The notes: generated by a model from the letters alone, not told the origin. A DNA stretch of 64,000 nucleotides from Actinomycetes bacterium (GCA_021787365.1 JAJYMB010000144.1:1-64000), one strand, 5' to 3'; shown: positions 38,879 through 48,147, numbered from the stretch's first letter. Made by a program: numbers and translations.

Positions 38879-39487
38879 TCAGCGGTGCAGCGCCGCGCCC
38901 AACGAGCCAGCCAGAGCCCTGAACGCCCTGCCCCTATGGGACAGCCCGTGCTTGGCCCCCGGAGTGGCTTCCTCGATCTCCCCGAAGGTCCGGCCGTCGC
39001 CCTCGTCCGGCACGAACACCGGGTCGTAACCAAAGCCGCCGGTGCCCCTCCGCTCCGGGGCGACCCAGCCTTCCACTACACCCTCGGCCATCTGTTCCCC
39101 ACCGCCCGGCCACAGGGCCACGGCCACGGTCACAAAGCGGGCGTGGCGTTGGGCCGGGGTGACGAGGCCCCTGGCCTGCAGTTCGGCGAGGAGGCGGTCG
39201 ACGTTGGCCTCGTCGTCGGCAGGCTCGCCGGCGTAGCGAGCCGAACGCACGCCCGGCGCACCTCCGAGCGCTCCCACCTCGATCCCGGTGTCCTCGGCGA
39301 TCGTAGGGAGGCCGGTCGCCTGCATGAGGGCAGCAGCCTTGCGGCGGGCATTCCCGGCGAGGGTCTCCTCGGTCTCTTCCACCTCCGGCACCTCGGCGGG
39401 CCGGTCGAGCAGTTCGATGTCGACGCCGGCGGCCGAAAAGATCTCGCGGATCTCGCGCGCTTTGTTGGCGTTGGTGGTAGCGAGCAC
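38879..39487 (-). CDS. rdgB: RdgB/HAM1 non-canonical purine NTP pyrophosphatase (start uncertain)
   Basis: 'VLATTNANKAREIREIFSAAGVDIELL...EDTGIEVGALGGAPGVRSARYAGE...GFGYDPVFVPDEG...SHRGRAFRAL'. Confidence 0.92.
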   Translation of the reverse strand: MLATTNANKAREIREIFSAAGVDIELLDRPAEVPEVEETEETLAGNARRKAAALMQATGLPTIAEDTGIEVGALGGAPGVRSARYAGEPADDEANVDRLLAELQARGLVTPAQRHARFVTVAVALWPGGGEQMAEGVVEGWVAPERRGTGGFGYDPVFVPDEGDGRTFGEIEEATPGAKHGLSHRGRAFRALAGSLGAALHR

Positions 39488-39519
39488 GTAGCGCCGCGGG
39501 ACGCTCGCCCCGTTCGCGC

Positions 39520-40287
39520 TCAGGCCTGGCCCCCTTTGCCGTTTGCCCTCACGCCGTGCTCTGGCGGCGGGGTAGCCACGACCCCGCCCTGAACGGACAG
39601 GAGGGACTGGATCCCGTCGCTGGCCAGGGCCAGCATCTGGTCGAGCTCTGAACGGGAAAAGGGGGCGCCCTCGGCCGTGCCCTGCAGCTCCACCAGGCGG
39701 CCCGAGGTGGTCATGACCACGTTCATGTCCACCTCCGCCGCCGAGTCCTCGACATAGGCGAGGTCGAGCATGGGCGAGCCCTCCACCATGCCCACCGAGA
39801 CAGCCGCGCAGCCCTCCTTCACCGGGTGGGCGGCCAACCGGCCTGCCGCGACCATCCGGCTGCAGGCGTCGTGGAGCGCGACCCAAGCCCCCACGATGCT
39901 CGCCGTCCTCGTCCCACCGTCGGCTTGGAGCACGTCACAGTCGAGTGTCACCTGGCGTTCGCCGAGCGCGACCATGTCGGTCACCGCCCGCAGGCTCCTG
40001 CCGATCAGCCGCTGTATTTCCTGGGTGCGGCCCGACTGGCGGCCACGGGTGGCTTCGCGCTCGACGCGCTCGGGCGACGAACCCGGCAGCATCGAGTACT
40101 CGGCGGTCACCCAGCCCTTGCCGCTCCCTTTCATCCAGCGAGGGGTGTCCTCGGAGAAAGAGGCCGTGCACAGCACGGCGGTCCGGCCCATGCGCACCAG
40201 CACCGAACCAGCTGCGAACTCGGTGAAGTCGCGCTCCAGCACCACCGGCCGGAGCTCGTCTCTCCGGCGCCCGTCGGCTCGCGTCAT
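39520..40287 (-). CDS. rph: ribonuclease PH
   Basis: '[71 protein letters not shown]'. Confidence 0.95.
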   Translation of the reverse strand: MTRADGRRRDELRPVVLERDFTEFAAGSVLVRMGRTAVLCTASFSEDTPRWMKGSGKGWVTAEYSMLPGSSPERVEREATRGRQSGRTQEIQRLIGRSLRAVTDMVALGERQVTLDCDVLQADGGTRTASIVGAWVALHDACSRMVAAGRLAAHPVKEGCAAVSVGMVEGSPMLDLAYVEDSAAEVDMNVVMTTSGRLVELQGTAEGAPFSRSELDQMLALASDGIQSLLSVQGGVVATPPPEHGVRANGKGGQA

Positions 40288-41036
40288 ACCTGCCATGTCC
40301 TGCCTACGGCCGCGACGTCCACGGGCCCACCAAAGGCCTCCTCGGCCTCCCGGCGAGCCTCGGACTTGTCGACCGGAGGGGCGATGTGGGTCAGCACGAG
40401 GCGCTCGGCGCCGGCCGCGGCTGCGGCCGCCCCTGCCTGGCGGGCGGACAGGTGCTGCACGAGCCCCTCGTTGCCGGTAGCGAGCGACGCTTCCACCAGC
40501 GCGAGCGTCAAGCCCCCGCCAAGTTCGGAGAAGTCCCAAGCCGGGCCGGTGTCAGCCGAGTACCCGAGAGCACGGCCGTCCATTTGGGCCCGGGCAGCCA
40601 TCGTCTCCACGGGGTGGTCCGTGCGCCTCCAGGTCCATCGGACCGGGCCTAGTTGGGTGCTCTCACCATCGGAGACCACCCGCCAGTCAAAGGTGCCGTC
40701 GAAGTGCTCGTCGCGCATTACTTGCTGCAGTTCCTCGGGCGCGTACAAGGGGAAGTCACGGCGCCCGAGGAAATAGCGGAGAGCAACGTAGAGGCTCTCG
40801 AGGTCGCTCCTGTGGTCGGCGTGGCAGTGGCTGATCACCGCGGCATCGAGACGGTCGAGGGGCACGTGCAACTGCAGGTTGGCGAGCGTGCCCGGGCCGG
40901 CCTCGAGCCAGGTGCAATGACCCCCGGCCTTCACCAGGTACCCGCTGCCGGCACCCCCAGGGCCGGGGTAGCTGCCGTCCGAACCGAGGACGGTGAGGGA
41001 AAACTCCGTACTGGCTTGGTCTCCGGGCGCTAGCAC
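40284..41036 (-). CDS. MBL-fold hydrolase, Rv1339-type
   Basis: '[22 protein letters not shown]...LALVEASL...[12 protein letters not shown]'; position between rph and cysM as in mycobacteria. Start approximate. Confidence 0.82.
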   Translation of the reverse strand: MLAPGDQASTEFSLTVLGSDGSYPGPGGAGSGYLVKAGGHCTWLEAGPGTLANLQLHVPLDRLDAAVISHCHADHRSDLESLYVALRYFLGRRDFPLYAPEELQQVMRDEHFDGTFDWRVVSDGESTQLGPVRWTWRRTDHPVETMAARAQMDGRALGYSADTGPAWDFSELGGGLTLALVEASLATGNEGLVQHLSARQAGAAAAAAGAERLVLTHIAPPVDKSEARREAEEAFGGPVDVAAVGRTWQV

Positions 41037-41079
41037 GACCCCGGAGCCTAGTAGTACCGTCTCGAGGACCGTTGCCCGC

Positions 41080-42027
41080 TCAGAAGTAGAGCTCGTGGCG
41101 GGCGCGCTCGACCACTTCGTCGAGGTCTCCGCTCCACACGTCGGTGGAGAGGTACTTCCAGCCACCGTCGGGCGACACGGTGACGATCGTCCCTTCCTCG
41201 ATCTCGGAAGCGCAACGCGCCACGCCGGCCATGGCCGCCCCCGTCGAAAGCCCGGCGAAAATGCCGGAGGACGCGAGCCGGCGGGCCCACTCGATGCTCT
41301 CCCGGGGCCCGACGACCCTGCTCCGGTCGAGCAGGCTGTAACCGTCGTTGTCTATGAACACGGGAGGCACGAAGCCCTCGTCGAGGCTTTTCAGGCCCTC
41401 CACGGTCTCGCCCGCCGGCGGCTGCACGGCCCAGACCGACACCGCAGGGTTGCGCTCCTTCAGGAAACGACCGACACCGATGATCGTGCCCGCGGTCCCG
41501 AGGCCGGCCACGAAGTGGGTGACCTCTGGGCAGTCGCGCCAGATCTCCGGGCCCGTGCCCTCGTAGTGGGCCTTGGGGTTGGCCGGGTTGCCGTACTGGA
41601 AGGAGAACCACCAGTCCGGGTGCTCGCCGGCCAGTGCCTGGGCGCGGCGCATCGCCCCGTTGGAGCCCTCCGCCGCAGGCGAGAAGATGATCTCGGCCCC
41701 GAAGGCGAGGAGGAGCTTGACGCGCTCCGCAGAGACGTTCTCGGGGACGACGGTCGTGAAGGGGTAGCCCTTCACCTTGGCGATCATGGCCAGGCCCGCA
41801 GCCGTGTTGCCGCTCGAGGACTCGAGGATGCGCTGGCCGGGGCGAAGGCTGCCGTCTTTCTCCGCCTCTTCGATCATGTACTTGGCGGCCCGGTCCTTCA
41901 CGGAGCCGGCGGGGTTGACGCCCTCCAGCTTGATGAGCACCCGGGCGCGCCGGTTGGGCGACAACTCGCTGATGTCGACGAGGGGCGTGTTGCCGATCGT
42001 GTCGAGGACGCTGTCGTAGCGGGCCAA
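41080..42027 (-). CDS. cysM: CysO-type cysteine synthase
   Basis: 'YDSVLDTIGNTPLVDISELSP...EGVNPAGSVKDRAAKYMIEEAEKDG...ESSSGNTAAGLAMIA'; adjacent to a cysO-like gene. Confidence 0.93.
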   Translation of the reverse strand: MARYDSVLDTIGNTPLVDISELSPNRRARVLIKLEGVNPAGSVKDRAAKYMIEEAEKDGSLRPGQRILESSSGNTAAGLAMIAKVKGYPFTTVVPENVSAERVKLLLAFGAEIIFSPAAEGSNGAMRRAQALAGEHPDWWFSFQYGNPANPKAHYEGTGPEIWRDCPEVTHFVAGLGTAGTIIGVGRFLKERNPAVSVWAVQPPAGETVEGLKSLDEGFVPPVFIDNDGYSLLDRSRVVGPRESIEWARRLASSGIFAGLSTGAAMAGVARCASEIEEGTIVTVSPDGGWKYLSTDVWSGDLDEVVERARHELYF

Positions 42028-42040
42028 AGCGGTTGCGCCC

Positions 42041-42316
42041 CTAACCGCCGGCGACAGCCGGCATGAGCGTCACGGTGTCCGCCGGCCCCACCTTCGCGTC
42101 GAGGCGGCCGAGGTATCGCACGTCGTCGTCGTTCAAGAAGACGTTGAGGTGCCTGTGCATGTCCCCTTCCGGCGTGAAGAGCGACTCGGAGAGGCCCGGG
42201 TACTGACGGACAAGGTCCTTGAACACTTCCCGAAGCGTGTCGCCCTCGGCCTTCACGACAGCCCCACCGCCCGCCAATGGGCGCAACACGGTGGGCAGAC
42301 GAACTTCTACTGGCAC
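42041..42316 (-). CDS. cysO: MoaD/ThiS-like sulfur carrier
   Basis: 'VEVRLPTVLRPLAGGGAVVKAEGDTLREVFKDLVRQYPGL...LNDDDVRYLGRLDAKVGPADTVTLMPAVAGG' with GG C-terminus. Confidence 0.93.
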   Translation of the reverse strand: MPVEVRLPTVLRPLAGGGAVVKAEGDTLREVFKDLVRQYPGLSESLFTPEGDMHRHLNVFLNDDDVRYLGRLDAKVGPADTVTLMPAVAGG

Positions 42317-42487
42317 GGCAGCTCCTGGTCGGTCCTGGTTGTTTCGTCGCAGCCACCCCCACCGGCGGACCACCGTGCCGGCCGAGGTAAACCCGACTTG
42401 TCCGATCACCATTGTAGGCAAAGGCCCGTCGTAACGGGTTGGGCGCCGGCGCTTGCCCGCTACCCCGGTAGGCGCGCCTGTCCTCGG

Positions 42488-43081
42488 TTACCAGCCCAGC
42501 GCGCGGGCGGCGATCCCCCGCGTGAGGACCGGCTCCTCCCTCACCTGCCCGCCGACAATCCGGTAACTGCGCAGGACAGGCTCGGTGTCACTGAGGGACA
42601 CCACCACGTAGTGCCACAGGGGGTCCGGGGCCGCCGCTATGTCGGTCGGCGAGGGGTAGGCCGGGCTGTGGGTGTGGGAGTGCCAGACGCCGATCAGGCT
42701 CCACCCCGCCCGTTCGGCCGCACGGTCAGCGCGGAGCAAGTCCTTCGGCTCCACTGTGTAAAGACGCGCCGAAAGGGCGGCGTTGGCGGCCGGGTAGACC
42801 TCGCACACCTCGGCCACGGTGAGGTCCTCGTGGCGCCAGCGCTCTCCATTGGCACCAGCCCCCCCGGCTCCCACCTCGCCGGCTCCCACCTCGCCGGCTC
42901 CCATCTCGCCGGCCTCGATGGATCCGGGCCCCACACCTCCGGTTCTCTCGACGCCGGCGAGCAGCCCGCAGGCTTCCATGGGCAGCCCGTCGAGGCAGTG
43001 GGCGACCACCCGTTCCCATAGGGCCTGGGGCAGCACGAGCACGGCCACGAAACTACCTTTGAATGACCTTATGGCTGCCAA
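42488..43081 (-). CDS. mec: JAMM/Mov34 metallopeptidase (Mec-like)
   Basis: 'ACGLLAG...GVWHSHTHSPAYPSPTDIAAAPDPLWHYVVVSL' JAMM motif; adjacent to cysO/cysM. Confidence 0.9.
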   Translation of the reverse strand: MAAIRSFKGSFVAVLVLPQALWERVVAHCLDGLPMEACGLLAGVERTGGVGPGSIEAGEMGAGEVGAGEVGAGGAGANGERWRHEDLTVAEVCEVYPAANAALSARLYTVEPKDLLRADRAAERAGWSLIGVWHSHTHSPAYPSPTDIAAAPDPLWHYVVVSLSDTEPVLRSYRIVGGQVREEPVLTRGIAARALGW

Positions 43082-43547
43082 GGCGAACCCCCCACGCTCC
43101 GTGGTGATCAGTAACCGCCGAGCGCGCCATGACTACGACGTGCTCGGGACCTACGAGGCGGGGATCGTCCTCGTGGGGAGCGAGGTCAAGTCCTTCCGGG
43201 AGGGTAAGGTCAACCTGCGTGAGGCGTACGCGAGGGTCCAGGACGGCGAGGTCTGGCTACACGGGATGCACATCTCGCCTTACTTGCGTGCCGGCGCCTT
43301 CGGGACCGTCGACCCAGACCGCCCTCGCAAGTTGCTGCTCCACCGCCGAGAGATCAACCAACTGGCACGCGAGACCGAGCAGGGCCCCCTCACCATCGTC
43401 CCTCTCTCCGCTTACTTGAAGGATGGTCGGGCCAAGGTCGAGTTGGCGCTCGCCCGTGGGCGCAAGGCCTACGACAAACGCCGGGCCATTGCCGAGCGTG
43501 AGGCCGAGCTCGAGGCTAAGCGGGCGATGAGCGCCCGCCGGCGGTGA
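43071..43547 (+). CDS. smpB: SsrA-binding protein
   Basis: 'VISNRRARHDYDVLGTYEAGIVLVGSEVKSFREGKVNLREAYARV...YDKRRAIAERE'. Confidence 0.97.
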   Translation: MAAKANPPRSVVISNRRARHDYDVLGTYEAGIVLVGSEVKSFREGKVNLREAYARVQDGEVWLHGMHISPYLRAGAFGTVDPDRPRKLLLHRREINQLARETEQGPLTIVPLSAYLKDGRAKVELALARGRKAYDKRRAIAEREAELEAKRAMSARRR

Positions 43548-43698
43548 AGCCGGGGTGGTGGGTGATGGCCGTCCACCAGGTATGAGGTTTAGGTCACAAA
43601 GTGAACTTTCACGCTGCACACAGGCGGCTCCCAGGGAACAGGGGTAAGCCTGAGGGTGTTGAACCTGTAGAGGCGATGACATCGAAAGGACACAGGCC

Positions 43699-44883
43699 AT
43701 GCAGGACAGCCTGAAGCTGGGTCGCCTTGGCGGTGTAGAGGTAGGGGCCAACTGGAGCATCCTCTTGCTCGTGGCCCTGGTGGCGTATGCGCTCGCTTCG
43801 TCCAGCCTGCCGGCGGGTGCCCCCGGCTACCCGCGCTATGCGTACTGGGCAGCGGGCTTGGCTGCCGCTGTCGCCTTGCTGGTAGGGGTGTTGCTGCACG
43901 AAGTCGCCCACGCCGTGGCGGCACGAAGGGCGAAGATGCAGGTGGGCGGGATCACACTTTGGTTCATGGGCGGCCTCACCAGGATCGAGGGTGAAGAGCA
44001 CCCACGGAGCGAGTTGTGGATCGCGCTCGTTGGCCCGCTCACCAGCGTCGTCCTCGGAGGCGTCGTGCTTGGCGCGGCGCTCGGCGCTCGCGGGGCGGGT
44101 TGGCCATTGGCCGCGAGCACCCTGGGGTGGTTGGGCGGTATCAACATCATCCTGGGGTTGTTCAACCTGCTGCCCGCTTCGCCCCTGGACGGCGGCAAGG
44201 TCCTCCACGGGCTGCTGTGGTGGGCTACCGGCAAGCGCTACCTGGCCACACGCCTCACCGCCGGCACCGGCACGGTGCTCGGCGGCCTCGGGGTCTTCGG
44301 AGGGTTCATCACCCTCGAGATGGGCAATTTCTTGGATGGCGTGGTGCTGGCGCTGCTCGGCTGGTTCGTTCTCTCCTCGGCGCGTGGTGAACAGCTGGCA
44401 GGGCGCGCCCGTTACGTCCTCGGCGACGTCCGGATCTCTGACATCATGCGGCCGGCAGTGATCGCCCCCGGCTGGCTCACGGTGAGCGCCTTTTGGAACG
44501 AATGGGCCTCTCACTACCCAGGAGCGGCTTTCCTCCTCGAGCGTTGGGCTGGCGACGGCTGGGCCGGCGTCGTGACCGCCCAGCAGCTCGGCTCCGTGCC
44601 CCCGGGCCTGCAGGCTGCCATGAGGGCCCAGGACATCGCTTTGCCGCTGTCGGCGTCCCCCGTGGGCCCGGACAGGAAGGCCCTCGACCCCGAGGAGCCT
44701 GCTCTTGCCATCGCCGGCCGGCCCGGGGTTGCCCTCCCCGTCGAGCACAACGACAAGGTTGTGGGCATCGTGATGGCAACCGACGTGGCAGCGATGGTGG
44801 CCCGCGGCACGCCGGTCCCCCGGCGCACCTGGGGTACGCCTGTTTGGCCGCCGTCGCCGGCAGCATCGCACCTGTTGCGCTGA
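43699..44883 (+). CDS. site-2-protease-type (M50) membrane metallopeptidase
   Basis: 'LLHEVAHAVAARRAKMQVGGITLWFMGGLTRI' HExxH, 'NLLPASPLDGGKVL'; C-terminal CBS-like region. Confidence 0.92.
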   Translation: MQDSLKLGRLGGVEVGANWSILLLVALVAYALASSSLPAGAPGYPRYAYWAAGLAAAVALLVGVLLHEVAHAVAARRAKMQVGGITLWFMGGLTRIEGEEHPRSELWIALVGPLTSVVLGGVVLGAALGARGAGWPLAASTLGWLGGINIILGLFNLLPASPLDGGKVLHGLLWWATGKRYLATRLTAGTGTVLGGLGVFGGFITLEMGNFLDGVVLALLGWFVLSSARGEQLAGRARYVLGDVRISDIMRPAVIAPGWLTVSAFWNEWASHYPGAAFLLERWAGDGWAGVVTAQQLGSVPPGLQAAMRAQDIALPLSASPVGPDRKALDPEEPALAIAGRPGVALPVEHNDKVVGIVMATDVAAMVARGTPVPRRTWGTPVWPPSPAASHLLR

Positions 44884-45044
44884 CAACCTCCGCCGGCACC
44901 GCCAGCTGGCTTGGCCCGCTGGCTCGTAATTTGGTGCTGGCACCGCCGTCCACCTGGCCTGCGTCGAGAGGCGGCTCGCGGGGCCGGCGCGGTGCGGTAC
45001 TCTGGGGTTGAGCAGGTACCTTGACATGTAGTTGCAACCGACTC

Positions 45045-45398
45045 GGGGGTGACAGGCTTCGACTTTGGCTGTCAAACCGGGAGAAGCGAGCCGTGGTCCC
45101 CGGATGCCACGTAAAACAACTGGGAAAACAACAAATGCCAACACTGGCAACGCGCGTCTAGCGCTGGCTGCTTAATCGCAGCCCGTCCGTCTGGCCCCAG
45201 CCCTGCGGGCCAGGAGCGGGCGTCATAAAGCGGGGCTTACCTTGCAGCTGAGCTAGCCGGCGGCGAGGGAAATTTCAGCTAGCTAGGGCCGGCGGCCGGC
45301 GCCAGTGGCGAGCCGGCGGCTGACGAATTTCACTGGCTGCGCTCGGAGAATCCCCGGCAAGAAGCCGAAGGACGCGGGTTCAATTCCCGCCACCTCCA
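45045..45398 (+). ncRNA. ssrA: tmRNA
   Basis: 5' GGGGGTGACAGGCTTCGAC pairs with 3' CACCTCC; T-arm GCGGGTTCAATTCCCGC; tag reading frame GCC AAC ACT GGC AAC GCG CGT CTA GCG CTG GCT GCT TAA (ANTGNARLALAA). Confidence 0.96.
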
Positions 45399-45706
45399 CG
45401 ACGACGACGACGGGGTCTTAGCGGAATAAAGGCCCCGAGGCTAGCGGAATAAAAGGGGCGAACCGGACCTGGGCGGGATCGACTGGGTGATAGCTGGTCG
45501 GATCCCGTTGAACCTTCCCCCCTCTACCCGGACAGTGGTGCGGCGCTCAGGGCCCTGGCACCGACGCCGCTCGGCCGCGCACCGCCGTCGGCCGCGAGGG
45601 GCGGGTGGTTGGCCAACCCCGGCCCCCTTGGGCGGCAGCATGGGAGCGGGCCCGGGGCGAGGAACGGCCAGGAAATAGACGGCGCATCGTCGGCCCTGCA
45701 CGGGCC

Positions 45707-45751
45707 CTGTGACTTTGCATCCACTGCCACGGCGTTTTTTCATCTACTGAC
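45707..45751 (+). repeat. outer inverted repeat, left arm
   Basis: CTGTGACTTTGCATCCACTGCC (45707-45728) is the exact reverse complement of 47682-47703; followed by tttttcat..actgac, also matched in the right arm. Confidence 0.9.
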
Positions 45752-45920
45752 ACGGGCGCGGAGGCCGTTTTTTCTTTCGTGGCAGTGAGCCCGGGGACCC
45801 GGAGCAGGGAGACCACCAAACCCAGTGCGATGATGCACCGGGTCAGGACCAGTGTCGCTACGTGCATCCAGCGCCCGGTCGTCAACTTCCTGGACACCCC
45901 AAGAGCAGTCAAAGACAGCG

Positions 45921-45954
45921 AGTCTACTCGCGAGTAGTCTACTCCAAAGTAGAC
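45921..45954 (+). repeat. iteron-type inner inverted repeat, left arm
   Basis: AGTCTACTCGCGAGTAGTCTACTCCAAAGTAGAC; matches the reverse complement of 47452-47485 apart from a few spacer positions. Confidence 0.9.
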
Positions 45955-45984
45955 TCGTTGCCCGTCGGGGGAGCCCAGTCGGCC

Positions 45985-47439
45985 CTACGAGCCGAGCGCG
46001 GCCGGTACGTCCACAAGGAGGAGATGGGCGTCTTCGGCGGCTGCTAGTTGCACCTGCTCTGTGTACCCGCTCCGGGCCATCAGGACGGTCGTTACCCGGG
46101 TGGCCAACTTGAACCCCGCCTGTCGCAGAGCGGGCACCTTGTACTCGCGCAGGTCCTTCAGGACCGAGTAGTCAAGGGGCTTGTTCTGCCACTTCGCTTC
46201 GCCCACGACTGTCACTCGGCCTCGTCCGACACCCACGATGTCGATCTCCTCACTGGTACGCTCTTTGTTCCTGCGCAACGAATCGAGGGCAGGTCCCCAC
46301 CAGGCCCCAACTGTGCGGGCCCGGCCCCCGAGGTTGGTACGGGCCCAACTGCGGCACCAGTCCTCGAACTCCGGACCAATGTGCTCGTTGAGGACGGGGG
46401 CGACTTCCCCATCGAAAAGGTCCTCCGCGCGGAGCCCGGTCTCGAGGTCTTCTTGGTAAGGGAACACGAAGCGGAACCAGAACCGGAAAAATGGGTCTTC
46501 GAGGTGCCACAGCCCACCTCGGGTCTCTGGTGGGGCCAAGACGGGCAGCCTGCGGCGGACAATGTGCATGTGCTCGAGCACCGCCAGGTACTTACTGGCC
46601 TGTGCGGTCCCAAGCCGCGCCAGGTCGGTGACCTCTCCGAGTTCCTTGTCGCCAGTTGCTAACTGGGCCAGGATCGCGAAGTACACCTTGGGCTCGCGCA
46701 GTTCCTGCTCGAGGATCGTCCTCGCCTCATCCCACAGAGCACCGTTGCGGTCCAGCACCTTGGTGCAGACCGCCGTCCTAAGGTCGACAAGGCCCAGGTC
46801 GGACAGGTAGCGCGGCATACCGCCGGTGATCGCGTAGCGCTCAAAGGACTCGATAGGGCCCGTGCCTGTCAGGAACGTCTTGGCCTGCTGGTATGGCAGT
46901 GGGCGTAGCTCAAAAGGCCGGAGCCGTCCGTGTAGCGGGCTGCGCTCGGCTTGCAAGGCCTCCATCTGGCCGACAAGGGAGCCACACAGCACCAACTTCA
47001 GTTGGGATTGGTCCCGCTCTTCCTCGAAAACGGCCTGGACAGTGCTGAGGACCTCCTCATCTCCGCTCGCCGTGCCAGGCAGGAGCCAGGGGAATTCGTC
47101 TATGACCGCCAGCAGTTTGAGGGCCCGCCCGGCGCGGAAGAGCACCCTGACCAGAGAGGCCACGTCAGGTAGGTCTGGGCGCACCCCGAGCAGAGGCTCC
47201 AGCTGTTCGGCGAACCTGGTCAATTGGGCCCCGGCCGAGAGCCGATGGGCCACAAGCAGCACCGCGGGCTTGCCGTGAGCGAACTTCCGGAACAACCATG
47301 ACTTGCCAACTCGGCGTCGGCCGAACAGGCTCAGAGGCATCTTGTCCGCACTTGACCACCACTGCTCCAAGACCGATAGCTCGTCTTCACGGTCAAGGAA
47401 CATGTCGATAAGCGCCCAGCGGAACACCTGGTCAGCCAT
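45985..47439 (-). CDS. ATPase of the archaeal ATPase_2/DUF234 type with PD-(D/E)XK-like C-terminus
   Basis: 'FLDREDELSVLEQWW...LFGRRRVGKSWLFRKF' P-loop; 'LLAVIDEFPWLL'; 'LVLCGSLVGQM'; 'GGMPRYL'; 'EEIDIVGVGRGRVTVVGEAKWQNK'. Confidence 0.88.
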   Translation of the reverse strand: MADQVFRWALIDMFLDREDELSVLEQWWSSADKMPLSLFGRRRVGKSWLFRKFAHGKPAVLLVAHRLSAGAQLTRFAEQLEPLLGVRPDLPDVASLVRVLFRAGRALKLLAVIDEFPWLLPGTASGDEEVLSTVQAVFEEERDQSQLKLVLCGSLVGQMEALQAERSPLHGRLRPFELRPLPYQQAKTFLTGTGPIESFERYAITGGMPRYLSDLGLVDLRTAVCTKVLDRNGALWDEARTILEQELREPKVYFAILAQLATGDKELGEVTDLARLGTAQASKYLAVLEHMHIVRRRLPVLAPPETRGGLWHLEDPFFRFWFRFVFPYQEDLETGLRAEDLFDGEVAPVLNEHIGPEFEDWCRSWARTNLGGRARTVGAWWGPALDSLRRNKERTSEEIDIVGVGRGRVTVVGEAKWQNKPLDYSVLKDLREYKVPALRQAGFKLATRVTTVLMARSGYTEQVQLAAAEDAHLLLVDVPAALGS

Positions 47440-47451
47440 GTCCACCTCCGT

Positions 47452-47485
47452 GTCTACTTTAGCGTAGACTACTTCGGAGTAGACT
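47452..47485 (-). repeat. iteron-type inner inverted repeat, right arm
   Basis: Reverse strand AGTCTACTCCGAAGTAGTCTACGCTAAAGTAGAC, 12 bp upstream of the ATPase ATG. Confidence 0.9.
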
Positions 47486-47659
47486 ATGCATGGGTTGGGG
47501 TTGCGCGCAACCACGTTCGCCGTTGGGTGTGCCCGAGACGGCGAGACGGCAGGACGGATCTAGACGGCAGGACGGATCTGCTGAAGCGCACAGGTCCTGG
47601 CAACCAGAACCCTTGCCAGAGCTGAAAAGTGGTTGGCTAGCTGGAGGGCGTCCGCTGCT

Positions 47660-47703
47660 GTCAGTATGAAAAATCTCCTGCGGCAGTGGATGCAAAGTCA
47701 CAG
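47660..47703 (-). repeat. outer inverted repeat, right arm
   Basis: GGCAGTGGATGCAAAGTCACAG (47682-47703), perfect 22-bp reverse complement of 45707-45728, plus gtcagtatgaaaaa. Confidence 0.9.
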
Positions 47704-48147
47704 GCCCGCCCGCCGGAGCGTGTGCAACACGCCGGGGCCCGAGCACCATCGGGGTCGTGGCTCCCCTGAAAAGTGCTCACGCCGCCAGCGGTCGCCGGCT
47801 CGTCCCCCGGGCCTGCTACGAGCGCCCCGGCCGAGGTGACAACCGCGGCCCCCAGTTGGCGGTGGGGGCCCCCTGCCGCAACGGGCAGCATTGGTCATTG
47901 CCACAGCACCGACCGGTGCCGTACCCGGAGCACAAAATGCCGAGCCCTAGGACGGCAGCTCAGGGGCCTCTTCGAAGGTGCCTAGACAGATCGGCGACAG
48001 ACGTTGTGATTGTTTTTCACACTGGCCTCGCAACACCACCATTGACCAGGGAGAACCTTTTTCGCTAGCACCCCACGACGACGACGACACGACGACGACG
48101 CCACTAGGTTTGCGCCCGTGCACGCCACCTTCCTCGGCAGAGACCGG

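Noticed and set aside
45547-45912. 121-aa minus-strand ORF overlapping the left outer inverted repeat
   Set aside because: No domain-like features; its resemblance to 'RQWMQSH' in the 47633-47839 ORF is explained by the DNA inverted repeat.
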